Source: UBA1426 sp050953365 (lineage in GTDB: Bacteria > Bacillota > Clostridia > Peptostreptococcales > Anaerovoracaceae). Taken from it: a stretch of 64,000 bases of DNA. Under the pieces are notes generated by a model. That model worked only from the letters and a program-made list of their open reading frames with translations, searched no databases and was not told the DNA's origin. The stretch covers positions 1-64,000 of the forward strand of contig JBMNMN010000006.1 of NCBI GenBank assembly GCA_050953365.1. Reading direction: 5' to 3'. Position numbers and translations under genes: made by a program. How positions within the stretch are numbered: the first letter of the stretch is position 1; each line of letters opens with the position of its first letter. Below are positions 42,387 to 51,734 of this stretch, in pieces.

Positions 42387-42866
42387 TTATTTGTGATAGG
42401 TTTCATTTCGATTGATTTTGAAACTCCGGTAGAGTTGTTCCAATAAAATGATCCGCATCAACTGGTGGGGAAAGGTCATCTTGGAAAAGGACAAACGCAT
42501 ATCTGCGCGCTCAAGCACGGCTTTTGAAAGCCCCAGGGAGCCGCCGATGATGAAAGCAACATCGCTGCGGCCGTTTATCGCCAGATCGTTCATCTTTTCA
42601 GCCAGTTCTTCGGAAGACAGCGCCTTCCCTTTTATATCCAGCGCTATCACGTAAGTCCCCGCCTTCAGCCTTCCTAAGATTCGCTTTCCTTCTTCTTCTA
42701 TCACTGACTCTTCTTGCGCATGGGAAGCATTATCGGGAAGTCGCTCTTCTTTCAACTCTTCGATTGAAAGAATGCAGTATTTGCCGAGGCGCTTTCGATA
42801 CTCCGAAAGCGCCTCCGTCCAATATTTCTCTTTCAGTTTTCCTATACAGACAACTTGAATATTCAT
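42387..42866 (-). CDS. rlmH: 23S rRNA pseudouridine-1915 N3-methyltransferase
   Basis: 159 residues, SPOUT-fold methyltransferase modifying helix 69 of the large subunit. Visible: VVCIGKLKEKYW at the start, ALDIKGKALSSEELA, the SAM-binding knot FIIGGSLGL and the C-terminal LLEQLYRSFKINRNETYHK. It lies 15 nt after htrA, the usual end of the yycHIJ-htrA-rlmH block in Firmicutes. Confidence 0.96.
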   Translation of the reverse strand: MNIQVVCIGKLKEKYWTEALSEYRKRLGKYCILSIEELKEERLPDNASHAQEESVIEEEGKRILGRLKAGTYVIALDIKGKALSSEELAEKMNDLAINGRSDVAFIIGGSLGLSKAVLERADMRLSFSKMTFPHQLMRIILLEQLYRSFKINRNETYHK

Positions 42867-42881
42867 TCTTCCCTCAATCTA

Positions 42882-44153
42882 TTATTCCGGCGCGGTCCCC
42901 AGTCTGAGCCTGACCTCCATTTCTTTTCCGTCCCTAAACAGACGAACTGTAACTTCATCCCCCGGTGTGTAAGAAAACAACACCTTGGTCAACTGCTCCA
43001 TGGACTCTATCTTCTTGTCATCCAGCCCTATGATTACATCTCTCTCCTGTATTCCGGCCAGATGGGCGGGCGCTCCTTCATACACGCGGCTTATAATAAC
43101 ACCCGTCTTCGTCCCCAGGTTCTCGTCGGGATAATACTGAAGATAAAGGGCCACGTTGCTCCCTTCTATCCCGATAAAGGCTTTTTTGAATGTCCCTGTT
43201 TTTATAACCTCTTCTACAATGGGCTTGGCGGTGTTAATGGGAATAGCGAAACCTAAACCTTCCCCCGATGCAGCCTTAGCCGAATTTATACCGATTACCT
43301 CCCCCTTGCTGTTCAGAAGCGGTCCTCCGCTGTTGCCCGCATTGATGGAAGCATCGGTCTGAATCAACCCCTCCATTGTAACGGACTGAGAGCCGTTTCC
43401 TACGGTGATGGTACGATTCAGTCCGCTGATAACACCCTGGGTCACACTTCGGTCAAAGGCCAGCCCAAAGGGATTTCCGATGGCCACCGCATAAGCGCCG
43501 ATGTTAACGCTGTCCGAATCCCCCAGCTCCGCTGCAGTCAGATTGGTTGCATCCACTTTGACCACTGCCAGATCCAAAGATGCATCGCTCCAGAGTACCG
43601 TACCTTTCAGTTCTCTTCCATCGGTCAACTGAACGGTAATGGTTTTCGCGCTGCCGTCATCTACAACGTGGGAGTTGGTTAAAATATATCCGTCTTCATG
43701 GACGATGAAACCGGTCCCCACTCCGGGAACCAGCTCGCCCCACTTCATGCCGAAAATGTTCTGCCGGACCACCTCCGTAGTGGTGCTGATGCCCACAACG
43801 GAAGGAATAACCTTTGCTGCGACAGCTTCTGCCGTATTCACATTATCTGCCGGATTGATGATTATCCGATCTGCCGTTCCCGGCGAAATATAATTCGTTG
43901 CGCCGTACTGAACGGCGGCGATTCCCCCTATAAAGCCTGTAGTGCCGGATAACAGTACAATAAGCACCACAGCAACAAATCTCCTAAACCTTCCTTTTTT
44001 TCTCCTGGGCTGCGGCGTCACTCCCGCCGTTTGTCCGTAACCATAACCGAATTTCTCCTGTCCTTCCGCTTCAGCTCCCTTTTGTTCATCATCCACCAGC
44101 ACGAAATTCGGCTGATTTTCCCCTGTTCTATATATATTTTTTCCTTCTTCCAT
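42882..44153 (-). CDS. HtrA/DegP-type membrane-anchored serine protease
   Basis: 423 residues. Short cytoplasmic basic part, one transmembrane anchor (about 57-80; FVAVVLIVLLSGTTGFIGGIAAV), a trypsin-like domain with catalytic His in ILTNSHVVDD, Asp in SLDLAVVKVD and Ser in NAGNSGGPLLN, and one C-terminal PDZ domain (about 320-415; GVIISRVYEGAPAHLAGIQERDVIIGLD). It degrades or refolds damaged exported proteins outside the membrane. It follows the WalJ gene as in other Firmicutes. Confidence 0.95.
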   Translation of the reverse strand: MEEGKNIYRTGENQPNFVLVDDEQKGAEAEGQEKFGYGYGQTAGVTPQPRRKKGRFRRFVAVVLIVLLSGTTGFIGGIAAVQYGATNYISPGTADRIIINPADNVNTAEAVAAKVIPSVVGISTTTEVVRQNIFGMKWGELVPGVGTGFIVHEDGYILTNSHVVDDGSAKTITVQLTDGRELKGTVLWSDASLDLAVVKVDATNLTAAELGDSDSVNIGAYAVAIGNPFGLAFDRSVTQGVISGLNRTITVGNGSQSVTMEGLIQTDASINAGNSGGPLLNSKGEVIGINSAKAASGEGLGFAIPINTAKPIVEEVIKTGTFKKAFIGIEGSNVALYLQYYPDENLGTKTGVIISRVYEGAPAHLAGIQERDVIIGLDDKKIESMEQLTKVLFSYTPGDEVTVRLFRDGKEMEVRLRLGTAPE

Positions 44154-44177
44154 TTGTCTGTCCCCCTTGCTATGTCA

Positions 44178-44972
44178 TCAAACCTGGTACAGAATACTCA
44201 CCTCGTCTCTGACGATAGTGTTCAATTCCACATGTTTTCCGATATAATAATCCTCTTCTTCGAGTATGTTTTTTACGGTTTGATACGCCATCTCCGGGAA
44301 ATTGTTCTCCCGGCTCAGATGCGCAAGCAGAATCTTGCGATGTTTTTTCTGCTCAGACAATAGTTTTACCAACATCCTGGCCGCTGATTCATTGGACAGA
44401 TGGCCCCGATCACCCAGAATCCGCTGTTTTAGGAACCAAGGATATCTGCCGATTTTCAGCATATCCACGTCGTGGTTGGCCTCCAAAACAAGTAAATCCG
44501 CATTCCGAACCTCTTCCATCATCTCTTCCATGATGCAACCCGTGTCCGTCACGATGCTGATCTGCTTTTCTCCGTTGTAAAAGGAAAATCCCACCGGATC
44601 CGCCGCATCATGGCATACCCGAAATGCATTTACCCGAATGTCTCCGATTTGAAACGGTTCCCCGGGCGTAAAGACACGTTTTCTATCCGGATCAACGTCC
44701 TTATCGATGGCCTGCCAGGTCAGCTCGTTTGCAAAGGCCACAAGCCGGTCTTTTTTTTTCATCAACGCAGGTAAACTTTTTATGTGATCGCTGTGTTCGT
44801 GGGTCAATAAAAGCGCCGCAAGCTGTTCATCGGTGGTGCCGGTCTGCGAAAGACCGCCGAGAATCTTTCTTGCGCTTATTCCCGCATCCACTAAGACCGC
44901 TGTCGTTTCCGATTTTATTAAATAACAATTACCGCTGCTCCCGCTGGAAAAAGAACAAAAACTTAACCCCAT
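44178..44972 (-). CDS. walJ: WalJ/YycJ metallo-beta-lactamase-fold hydrolase
   Basis: 264 residues with the metal-binding signature LLLTHEHSDHIKSLP, a further histidine in FRVCHDAADPVGFSF, SIVTDTGC, and EANHDVDMLKIGRYP near the end, as in YycJ proteins. YycJ acts in DNA repair/replication-cell division coordination in Bacillus. It starts 78 nt after yycI and is followed 24 nt later by htrA. Confidence 0.93.
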   Translation of the reverse strand: MGLSFCSFSSGSSGNCYLIKSETTAVLVDAGISARKILGGLSQTGTTDEQLAALLLTHEHSDHIKSLPALMKKKDRLVAFANELTWQAIDKDVDPDRKRVFTPGEPFQIGDIRVNAFRVCHDAADPVGFSFYNGEKQISIVTDTGCIMEEMMEEVRNADLLVLEANHDVDMLKIGRYPWFLKQRILGDRGHLSNESAARMLVKLLSEQKKHRKILLAHLSRENNFPEMAYQTVKNILEEEDYYIGKHVELNTIVRDEVSILYQV

Positions 44973-45050
44973 GCCAATACCTTTCTATATTTTAGTATAC
45001 AGAAACTATTATACAAAAAATGCAATCCTTTTGTAATACTAAGTTTTTCG

Positions 45051-45785
45051 CTAATCGCTGTAAGCCGGGATGTGCTTTATCTGCCCACCGTTATAGGTAA
45101 TTTTCCATGCGGGCAGCGCCGTATCAGAAATAGCCGTTTCTCCTTCGTAATCGGAAGGATTCAGCCAATACACCAACTCCATGTCCTCCACCAGGATGGC
45201 ATCACGCTCGTCCTTGCTTCTCATGAGATTGATGAGAGCGGCAGAGGCTGAAATGGTTTCTTTTTTTCCTTGCCCAAAGCCTATCGGCTTGAGCCAAAAC
45301 CGATCAACTTCTGTGATAATGCCGTTCTCTACGGTACAGATTATATAACTGTCCTCCACAAGAATCCCTTCGTATTCATTGCGATAGTGAACCAGCGTCT
45401 TATTTTCCTGTTGTTCCATTTTATGCAGTACGACGTTGGGACTCCATATATCGCAATCTTTCAGAAAGGTCTCTACTTTTTTCAGAATCCCTTCACGAGA
45501 ACCATGTTCGCCATCCATTGGAATCTGCTCCGCCAGTTTCTGACGCAACAAATCCGGATCCAAGCGGTCGTATTCCACCATCAGTACCGGCATCTTCTGA
45601 TGTACGCCGGGCAGATTACCCTTCACGTAAATTTTTTTCTCTTCAAGCAAAGCTATTGTCTCGTTAAGGAGTTCCTTCTCCGAAGGCCCATTGTCCGCAT
45701 TGGACACAGTATAAGTGACAAAGAGAAATATATTTGTAATCAATAAGGCTATGATTAATATTGTCTTAGCTTTTGTCCAGTCCAT
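45051..45785 (-). CDS. yycI: YycI-like regulatory membrane protein
   Basis: About 244 residues from the ATG at 45785 (GAGGTG upstream; a TTG start 12 nt earlier would lie in the yycH stop region). One N-terminal helix (MDWTKAKTILIIALLITNIFLFV), then an extracellular domain ending LPAWKITYNGGQIKHIPAYSD. In Bacillus YycI binds YycH and restrains the sensor kinase WalK through their membrane helices. WalRK genes are not beside it here. Confidence 0.9.
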   Translation of the reverse strand: MDWTKAKTILIIALLITNIFLFVTYTVSNADNGPSEKELLNETIALLEEKKIYVKGNLPGVHQKMPVLMVEYDRLDPDLLRQKLAEQIPMDGEHGSREGILKKVETFLKDCDIWSPNVVLHKMEQQENKTLVHYRNEYEGILVEDSYIICTVENGIITEVDRFWLKPIGFGQGKKETISASAALINLMRSKDERDAILVEDMELVYWLNPSDYEGETAISDTALPAWKITYNGGQIKHIPAYSD

Positions 45786-45793
45786 ATTACACC

Positions 45794-47263
45794 TCAAAAT
45801 CTCGATAGATTTGTATATCCTAGAGGCTGGGCATTGTACAAATCAAAATAAATCATGACTGTCCCCGCTTTTACAATCCATGCAGGGATAAGGACATCAT
45901 CCTCCCGGCCCTCATATTCCGGCTTCATATACCCTGTATCCACCGAATAAATCAAATCGGCAACCACATTGAAAAGTTCATCCCCCTGAAGGCCGCCGAA
46001 GTCATGACCCTCTTCTGCCAGAATGGATGCAATATAGGGGTAATTTTGGGCGATCATATTAATCGTAGAAAAGGTCTCTTGTCTGGTTCCGTTGGTGTTT
46101 TCAAGATAATCCTCTTCATCAACCCACACCATGTCTCGTAAATATTGTGTCACCTGTCCATGTATCACTTCAACGGCAATGGAGCTGCTTCCTTCCAAAT
46201 AGAGCTCATCTTCGGAAAGCTCCATCCCGAATACGATACGATATCCTTTCCTCTTATTGCTCTCAACATGTTGGACATACCGAACGAAAGGATTCATTGC
46301 CATCCCTTCTTCCGTCTTCCAGCCCCCATGAGATGCCACAAACTGAATGGCTGTGTCCAGGGCCTCAAAGTAGTTCTGCTGACTGCCTTGAGGCGTTTCT
46401 TTGTTTTTATATTCTACCCTTCCGCCGGCGCTGATGGTCAGAACTTTATCTCCGTATCCGTACATGTAAATATGTGTGCCCTTACTCTCTTCGATCTTTC
46501 TGACAAAGTCAAAACTCTCCCCAAAGAATGTTTTTGCGAAATCTTTTACCTCCGGCGTGTTTAAATCTTCGAACTCGGGAGTAAAGGGGATTTCCTCAAG
46601 CTGCACGTCCAGCGAAAGAGGAACCAATGTCTGATTTTCCGTCCCTACTAAAGTCCCGATGCGATGATAATTCACATTTGTAGCAGCTTCTACGGAAGAA
46701 AGCATCTCGTCCATGGAAGTATGGGGTTGGCCATAAACGATTCTGTAGTATTTATCCTTGCTGTTGCTGTAGAGGAACAAGCTTTCGGGGCTTCCCGATG
46801 AAAACCCGATGGCGGAGAAATCGCCGATCTGGTCATCTCCCGCTATTTCCGGTATTCCGTATAATCTTACAAAGCTTTCCAGTGGCAAATCGTAATAGAA
46901 TTGATAAAGAATGGATCGAAAGTCCATGATTTGAGCAAACTGTACGCCTGTAATCTCTTCAACTGCCCTTATTTCTTGTCTGTCTAAATCTTGGAGCAGC
47001 CGCAGGCATTGCCCCCAAGCATTATAGTCCTCCTCTTTAAGGACCGTATATCCGCCGCTTTCGAAATGCACAACAATCTTTCCCGGTTGAATGACTTGCT
47101 CATAGGATGGGATCTCTTGCGGTTCTTCACCGATAATATCTGCAAGGCGGAAACCTGTGACAGGATTGCTCCAAAAAAAATACAAAAGTAGCATTGTCGT
47201 TAGGAACAATACTACTAACAATATATTTTTTATAAACTCTATATGCTGCTTCGGCTTACCCAT
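45794..47263 (-). CDS. yycH: YycH-like regulatory membrane protein
   Basis: 489 residues: one N-terminal transmembrane helix (NILLVVLFLTTMLLLYFFW) and a large extracellular region with the YycH-style C-terminal VLIPAWIVKAGTVMIYFDLYN. It is the partner of YycI; their genes overlap around the stop/ribosome-site region. Similarity is recognised from the pairing and layout more than from conserved motifs. The stretch upstream is a secreted unknown protein gene instead of walK. Confidence 0.85.
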   Translation of the reverse strand: MGKPKQHIEFIKNILLVVLFLTTMLLLYFFWSNPVTGFRLADIIGEEPQEIPSYEQVIQPGKIVVHFESGGYTVLKEEDYNAWGQCLRLLQDLDRQEIRAVEEITGVQFAQIMDFRSILYQFYYDLPLESFVRLYGIPEIAGDDQIGDFSAIGFSSGSPESLFLYSNSKDKYYRIVYGQPHTSMDEMLSSVEAATNVNYHRIGTLVGTENQTLVPLSLDVQLEEIPFTPEFEDLNTPEVKDFAKTFFGESFDFVRKIEESKGTHIYMYGYGDKVLTISAGGRVEYKNKETPQGSQQNYFEALDTAIQFVASHGGWKTEEGMAMNPFVRYVQHVESNKRKGYRIVFGMELSEDELYLEGSSSIAVEVIHGQVTQYLRDMVWVDEEDYLENTNGTRQETFSTINMIAQNYPYIASILAEEGHDFGGLQGDELFNVVADLIYSVDTGYMKPEYEGREDDVLIPAWIVKAGTVMIYFDLYNAQPLGYTNLSRF

Positions 47264-47277
47264 GGCAATCCGCCGCC

Positions 47278-47811
47278 TTAGTTCTTAAAGATGCTTTTAA
47301 TCAGGTTTTGTACCCATTGAAGAACTCCTGATTGCTGCGACTGGAAAATCTCATTGCCCGCAGCCGCTTGGCTGTCCTTTGGCATCACCACGGTTCGCAC
47401 TGTAGACGTGGCCGTAACGGCATTGTTCTTATCCAGAACTTCTACTTTGATACGATAAAGTCCCGGCGTTACATCATTGATCTGTTTGTTGTAAAACTGC
47501 AGACTGCCGGTGCCTTCAAATGTTTCCGGTGTGATGACGGATACGCTGAAGAGAGTCTTTGATGAGAAGCTTTCATCGGTTATAGCGGCGGGATCAATGG
47601 AGATCAAAGTATCGCCGACTTTTTCTTTCTCTTCATATACATAAACCTTTATAGTCTTTGGCGCTGTCAGCTTGACGGAAACGAGGAGATTGTTGCCGCT
47701 TACGGTTTCTGTCGGACTGATAATCGTCACGGCAGAATCAGAAGCAGCGGCAAATGCTGTGCTGCACAGCAATACAACCACAAGTAGCAACGCCATCATT
47801 GTCTTTTTCAT
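47278..47811 (-). CDS. Secreted protein of unknown function upstream of yycH
   Basis: 177 residues from the ATG at 47811 with a GGAGGAG site; the longer frame to 47898 is unsupported. Signal peptide of about 23 residues (MALLLVVVLLCSTAFAAA), then a beta-sandwich-like domain (TIISPTETVSGNNLLVSVKLTAPKTIKVYVYEEK ... LYRIKVEVLDKNNAVTATS) reminiscent of Ig/FN3 folds, and an amphipathic C-terminal end (VLQWVQNLIKSIFKN). Not recognised. It starts the transcript that includes yycHIJ, so it may act in envelope homeostasis. Confidence 0.7.
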   Translation of the reverse strand: MKKTMMALLLVVVLLCSTAFAAASDSAVTIISPTETVSGNNLLVSVKLTAPKTIKVYVYEEKEKVGDTLISIDPAAITDESFSSKTLFSVSVITPETFEGTGSLQFYNKQINDVTPGLYRIKVEVLDKNNAVTATSTVRTVVMPKDSQAAAGNEIFQSQQSGVLQWVQNLIKSIFKN

Positions 47812-48024
47812 GCCAAATTCTCCTCCTTTCTTTCTGGTTTCCCAATCTATGGTACCACGCCCGGCGCATCGGAAGGATCTCGACTGCACCAAAGGCAACA
47901 GAAAATCTTTTTCACCGTATGCAGATTTCAGTATAAACTACCAATATTACAATCGTGTTACGCAGGATTTAAGATCGCTTTACATTTCCGAAACCTTAAA
48001 GCATAATGTTTTCAGGAGGCAGCT

Positions 48025-48618
48025 ATGAAAACCATTTGCATTTACACGGACGGCGCCTGTTCCGGAAACCAGAACGATACGAATATAGGCGGTTGGGGCG
48101 CTCTGTTGGAGTATGGCCAGCATCAGAAAGAAATCTTCGGCGGCGAAGTAAACACCACCAACAACCGCATGGAGATGTTGGCCTTGCTCAATGCGCTGAA
48201 AGCGATTAAAAAACCGGACCAGATCATTTCCGTTTTTTCCGACAGCTCTTATTTGATGAACTGTTTTCGTGAAAAATGGTACGAAAGCTGGCAGAAGAAC
48301 GGATGGAGGACCTCCAAGAAGACCGAGGTTGAAAACCGTGATCTTTGGGAGGAACTGCTTCAGCTGATTGACCGGCATCAGGTATCCTTCTACCGGGTTA
48401 AGGGCCATGTGAACCTGAACAGTGAGCGTATCGATAAAGAGACCCTGTATAATAAGTTCATAGAATGGAACGGCCCTCATTTTTCGATGGAGGATTTTAT
48501 ATCCATTACGGAAAAGAACAACCGCGCAGACGCCTTGGCAAATAAAGGAATCGACTCCATTAGAGAGAGTCTTCCCTCTACAGAAGCTCCAGAATCAGAA
48601 CCGCCATATCATCCGTAA
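48025..48618 (+). CDS. rnhA: Ribonuclease HI
   Basis: 197 residues with CAGGAGG before the ATG. RNase H fold with the acidic catalytic residues Asp in IYTDGACSGN, Glu in NRMEMLALLNAL, Asp in VFSDSSYLMN, and a late Asp in NNRADALANKG. An insertion of about 35 residues (LNSERIDKETLYNKFIEWNG and after) lies before the last motif, making it longer than the E. coli enzyme. It removes RNA from RNA-DNA hybrids. The 3' end overlaps the convergent phosphatase gene by 41 bp. Confidence 0.94.
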   Translation: MKTICIYTDGACSGNQNDTNIGGWGALLEYGQHQKEIFGGEVNTTNNRMEMLALLNALKAIKKPDQIISVFSDSSYLMNCFREKWYESWQKNGWRTSKKTEVENRDLWEELLQLIDRHQVSFYRVKGHVNLNSERIDKETLYNKFIEWNGPHFSMEDFISITEKNNRADALANKGIDSIRESLPSTEAPESEPPYHP

Positions 48619-49693
48619 GTGACCTGCCTGCGTGTTTTTTCGCTTCTTCTATGATGCCATCTGCCAATCGTTTTCCGTCTTTTGTACCCAGTTGGCGAAT
48701 GACGCTCTCCAGCCCGGCCTTTCCAAATTCCTTGTTTTTCTCTCGGCTAAAGGCTTCCGTGACACCGTCTGTGTAGAGTAAGATCTTGTCACCTTTTTCC
48801 ATTTGCAGCGTCTTGATCTCGTGGTTGGCTGAAGTGAGCAGGCTGCAGATGGGCATTCCTTTTATTTCAACTTCCGTTAACTTAGGGTTGTCCGCATTTT
48901 TATTTTCCAAAATAATGGGCATACAGTTATGCCCCGCATTTACAAAGGACAGTCCCCTGGTCTTTATGTTATATATGCCATAGAGAAGGGACGTAAACTG
49001 CTCTTTGTCCAGATTCAGGTCCCGGTATCCCTTAATCAGCTCGTTCAATACTGCCACATGATCTGCGGCAGCTGCTTTCATACCGCGTATCACCTGGCGG
49101 AGAAAAATAGTCAAAAGAGCGGAACGAACACCGTGTCCCGAAACATCGGCTATGTAAAATAAGCAATTATCATCGTCCACTTTGACAATATCGAAAAGAT
49201 CCCCGCTGAGATCCTCGCTGGGCAGATATGCGGAATAGGTTCGTATCGCATTCCAATAGACCTTGTCTTCCGGCAGAGCCTTCCTCTGTATCTGCTTGGC
49301 AAACTCAATATCGCCCTTGAGTTTTTCATAATGCTTCCGGTTTTGCTCTTCCAACAGTTTCTGTTCCGTAATGTCATGGAATATTTCGATGGAGTATCTT
49401 CCTTTTCCCGTTTCAATCGCAGGAGAGGCGATGACCCGGTAGACCTTTCCGTGCATCCGCAGTTCTTTTACCTGCGCATTTCCGGTCATCATGGACTTTT
49501 CACTGATACACAGCTGGCACTTTTCATCATGACATAACATGGTATGGCATTTTTGTCCTGTGCTGTCACCAAATTCATCCTTCATGCTTTTATTCATGTA
49601 GATGATGCTGTTGTCACTGTCCATGACACGTACCATACCTGTCATGTTTTCTATTATCTGATACATCAAGTTTTTGTGCTTCGAAATAGGCAT
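48578..49693 (-). CDS. PAS-domain SpoIIE/RsbU-type serine phosphatase
   Basis: 371 residues from the ATG at 49693 (AAGGAG 8 nt upstream). The N-terminal PAS domain (about 10-120) includes a cysteine cluster CHTMLCHDEKCQLC, which could bind a metal or sense redox state. The C-terminal PP2C/SpoIIE domain (about 165-370) has metal-binding aspartates in SGDLFDIVKVDDD, FYIADVSGHGV, LLYTDGVTEA and LTDDMAVLI. It likely dephosphorylates an anti-anti-sigma-type protein; the partner is not in the window. Confidence 0.9.
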   Translation of the reverse strand: MPISKHKNLMYQIIENMTGMVRVMDSDNSIIYMNKSMKDEFGDSTGQKCHTMLCHDEKCQLCISEKSMMTGNAQVKELRMHGKVYRVIASPAIETGKGRYSIEIFHDITEQKLLEEQNRKHYEKLKGDIEFAKQIQRKALPEDKVYWNAIRTYSAYLPSEDLSGDLFDIVKVDDDNCLFYIADVSGHGVRSALLTIFLRQVIRGMKAAAADHVAVLNELIKGYRDLNLDKEQFTSLLYGIYNIKTRGLSFVNAGHNCMPIILENKNADNPKLTEVEIKGMPICSLLTSANHEIKTLQMEKGDKILLYTDGVTEAFSREKNKEFGKAGLESVIRQLGTKDGKRLADGIIEEAKKHAGRSLTDDMAVLILELL

Positions 49694-49713
49694 GATCAAT
49701 ACTCCTTAATGTC

Positions 49714-50862
49714 TTAATGATACGCCCTTTTTGCCAGTTTGTAAATAGCATCTGTCGTCCTCCTGATCTCGCTGCGGGTATTGAACGGTCCCACGCTGAG
49801 CCTTATGGCGCCTGTGTTCCATGTGCCTATTGTGCGGTGCGCAAGTCCGGCGCAATGAAACCCTCCCCGAACCGCTATGCGGAATTCATCCCAAAGACCG
49901 GCTGCCGCTTCTTCACAGTCCATGTTATCGATATTTATCGTTATGATTCCGCTTCTGTCTTTCAGATCCTTTGGTCCGTAGATTGTTATTCCTCTCATAT
50001 TTCGTAGATCTTCGTACATTAACTTTAGTAAATCCTGCTCGTGGGCAAGTATTGCCTTCACACCTACCGCTTTGATCCACTTCACGGAAGCGCCCAAGCC
50101 GATGATTCCCGGCCCGTTTACTGTTCCGGATTCATAACCTTCCGGAAAATCTTCAGGCTGCCTTCTGTTTTTCGAGTCGGTTCCTGTGCCTCCCTCTTTG
50201 AAGTGACGAAATGGAACTCCTTCTTTTACATATAGGACGCCTGTCCCCTGGGGGCCTAATAGTCCTTTGTGCCCGGGAACCGCAAGCAGGTCGATTCCCA
50301 ACTTTTCAACATCTATTTCAATTGTTCCTGCACTTTGCGCCCCATCCACCATGAAAAGAATTCCTCTTTTTCCGGCGATCTTCCCGATCTCTGCTATGGG
50401 CATTTTTGTACCTGTTACATTGGAAACATGGGTGCATATGATAAGCCTGGTTGCAGGAGTGATTGCATTTTCTACAGCTGCAGGATCCAGACTGCCACAT
50501 TCACGGCATTTTATAATACTGGCCTGAATACCCTGCCATTCCAACGCTTTTAATGGTCTAAGCACAGAGTTGTGTTCCATGGATGTAGTAATTACATGAT
50601 CTCCCGGACTGAGAACCCCTTTTATTCCCATATTTAATCCTTCCGTAGTGTTGGCCGTGAAGAGAATCCTGGAAGGATCACGCACACCAAGCAGCGACGC
50701 AATCTCGTTTCTTGCTTCATATATTTTCTGACCCGTTCTAACAGACAGTCCATGACCGGATCGACCTGGATTTCCGCAGTAATCTCTGAGGCATTGCTCC
50801 ATTTCCCGTAACATGCACCCCGGCTTTGGAAAACTGGTGGCCGCATTGTCAAGATAGATCAT
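49714..50862 (-). CDS. Class V aminotransferase, cysteine desulfurase-like
   Basis: 382 residues, PLP fold type I. N-terminal MIYLDNAATSFPKP, substrate region TSMEHNSVLRPL, aspartate in FMVDGAQSAG, PLP lysine in AVPGHKGLLGPQGTG, and the catalytic-type cysteine in RGGFHCAGLAH. It belongs to the desulfurase-like subgroup sometimes found with selenium metabolism genes (the EF2568 type), which is of note because this genome encodes a selenoprotein. No Fe-S scaffold gene is adjacent, so general IscS duty is less likely. Confidence 0.85.
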   Translation of the reverse strand: MIYLDNAATSFPKPGCMLREMEQCLRDYCGNPGRSGHGLSVRTGQKIYEARNEIASLLGVRDPSRILFTANTTEGLNMGIKGVLSPGDHVITTSMEHNSVLRPLKALEWQGIQASIIKCRECGSLDPAAVENAITPATRLIICTHVSNVTGTKMPIAEIGKIAGKRGILFMVDGAQSAGTIEIDVEKLGIDLLAVPGHKGLLGPQGTGVLYVKEGVPFRHFKEGGTGTDSKNRRQPEDFPEGYESGTVNGPGIIGLGASVKWIKAVGVKAILAHEQDLLKLMYEDLRNMRGITIYGPKDLKDRSGIITINIDNMDCEEAAAGLWDEFRIAVRGGFHCAGLAHRTIGTWNTGAIRLSVGPFNTRSEIRRTTDAIYKLAKRAYH

Positions 50863-51032
50863 GATTCCTTCCTCCTCTTTCTACTTTCTTTTTCCTGCTT
50901 TCTTGAACCCGAATTAAAACCAGTTTTATATTATGCAGCGCCCCTCCCCCGGGTGCAGCCCGCCCCATCGAAGTAGAGTTGCGCACTTGTAGTAGTTAGA
51001 TGTATGTACACATGTTTACATTATTTCGAATG

Positions 51033-51061
51033 TGTACATTATTTTGAAATGATGTTATAAT
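51033..51061 (+). promoter_or_regulatory. Promoter of the 51110 gene
   Basis: TGTACA (51033-51038), 17-nt spacer, TATAAT (51056-51061). An 18-bp direct repeat TG(T/G)(T)TACATTATTT(C/T)GAA covers 51013-51050 and could bind a regulator. Confidence 0.55.
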
Positions 51062-51109
51062 TCTATTGTTAACTGCAATTACAATACTTTAGGGGTATTT
51101 ATTTTTGAA

Positions 51110-51607
51110 ATGAAGAAGGTTGTCTTAATAATATTTTTAGCAATAATTCTTACATTGGGTTACGGGTATCACCGATTTACATGCAATGAAATTATGGATA
51201 ATGTTAATTGGGTTACATTAAGAAATATCTATATTACTCTTGATGACATAATAGAAGCATACGAAAAACAATATCATAATCAAGCTGTGGAAGAGGAAGA
51301 GATTAAAAACAATTTAATTTTACGAGAGTATTTTCATCAGATGAATACTTATGAATGGTATTTATCCTTAAATTCCCGTCTCAGTCCTATTCGGCTTGAA
51401 ATTAGTAAAATAGCAGATATAGGCGATGAGGGAATTAGTGAACAAGAATTAAGGTATCTTATCAATTTGCGTAACGAACTAGAAATATACATCAATAAAA
51501 TTGATAACGAACTGGAGGAGAAATCCATTGCAAGAATCTTCGGCGGCATTTTCCGCAAATCAAATGTAAAAGAATTGGAATCAATTTTTTTGGATGCATC
51601 AAGTTAG
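51110..51607 (+). CDS. Membrane-anchored protein of unknown function, AT-rich
   Basis: 165 residues: one N-terminal hydrophobic helix (VVLIIFLAIILTLGYGY), then a soluble helical region rich in charge (EEEEIKNNLILREYF, ISEQELRYLINLRNELEIYINKIDNELEEK) with coiled-coil character. It is not recognised. The gene is visibly richer in A+T than its neighbours and points against most of them, suggesting a transferred or fast-evolving gene. No good ribosome site is evident before the ATG. Confidence 0.65.
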   Translation: MKKVVLIIFLAIILTLGYGYHRFTCNEIMDNVNWVTLRNIYITLDDIIEAYEKQYHNQAVEEEEIKNNLILREYFHQMNTYEWYLSLNSRLSPIRLEISKIADIGDEGISEQELRYLINLRNELEIYINKIDNELEEKSIARIFGGIFRKSNVKELESIFLDASS

Positions 51608-51734
51608 GAGTCTCTTGGCGCGATTATTTTTGATTTATGATTCTATTTTGTGCCATTTTATCAGATATAATTCCATGCGTAGTTTAAAATCATTCCTTGC
51701 AGTACTCCCGACAAGTAACATAAAAATCAAAAAA

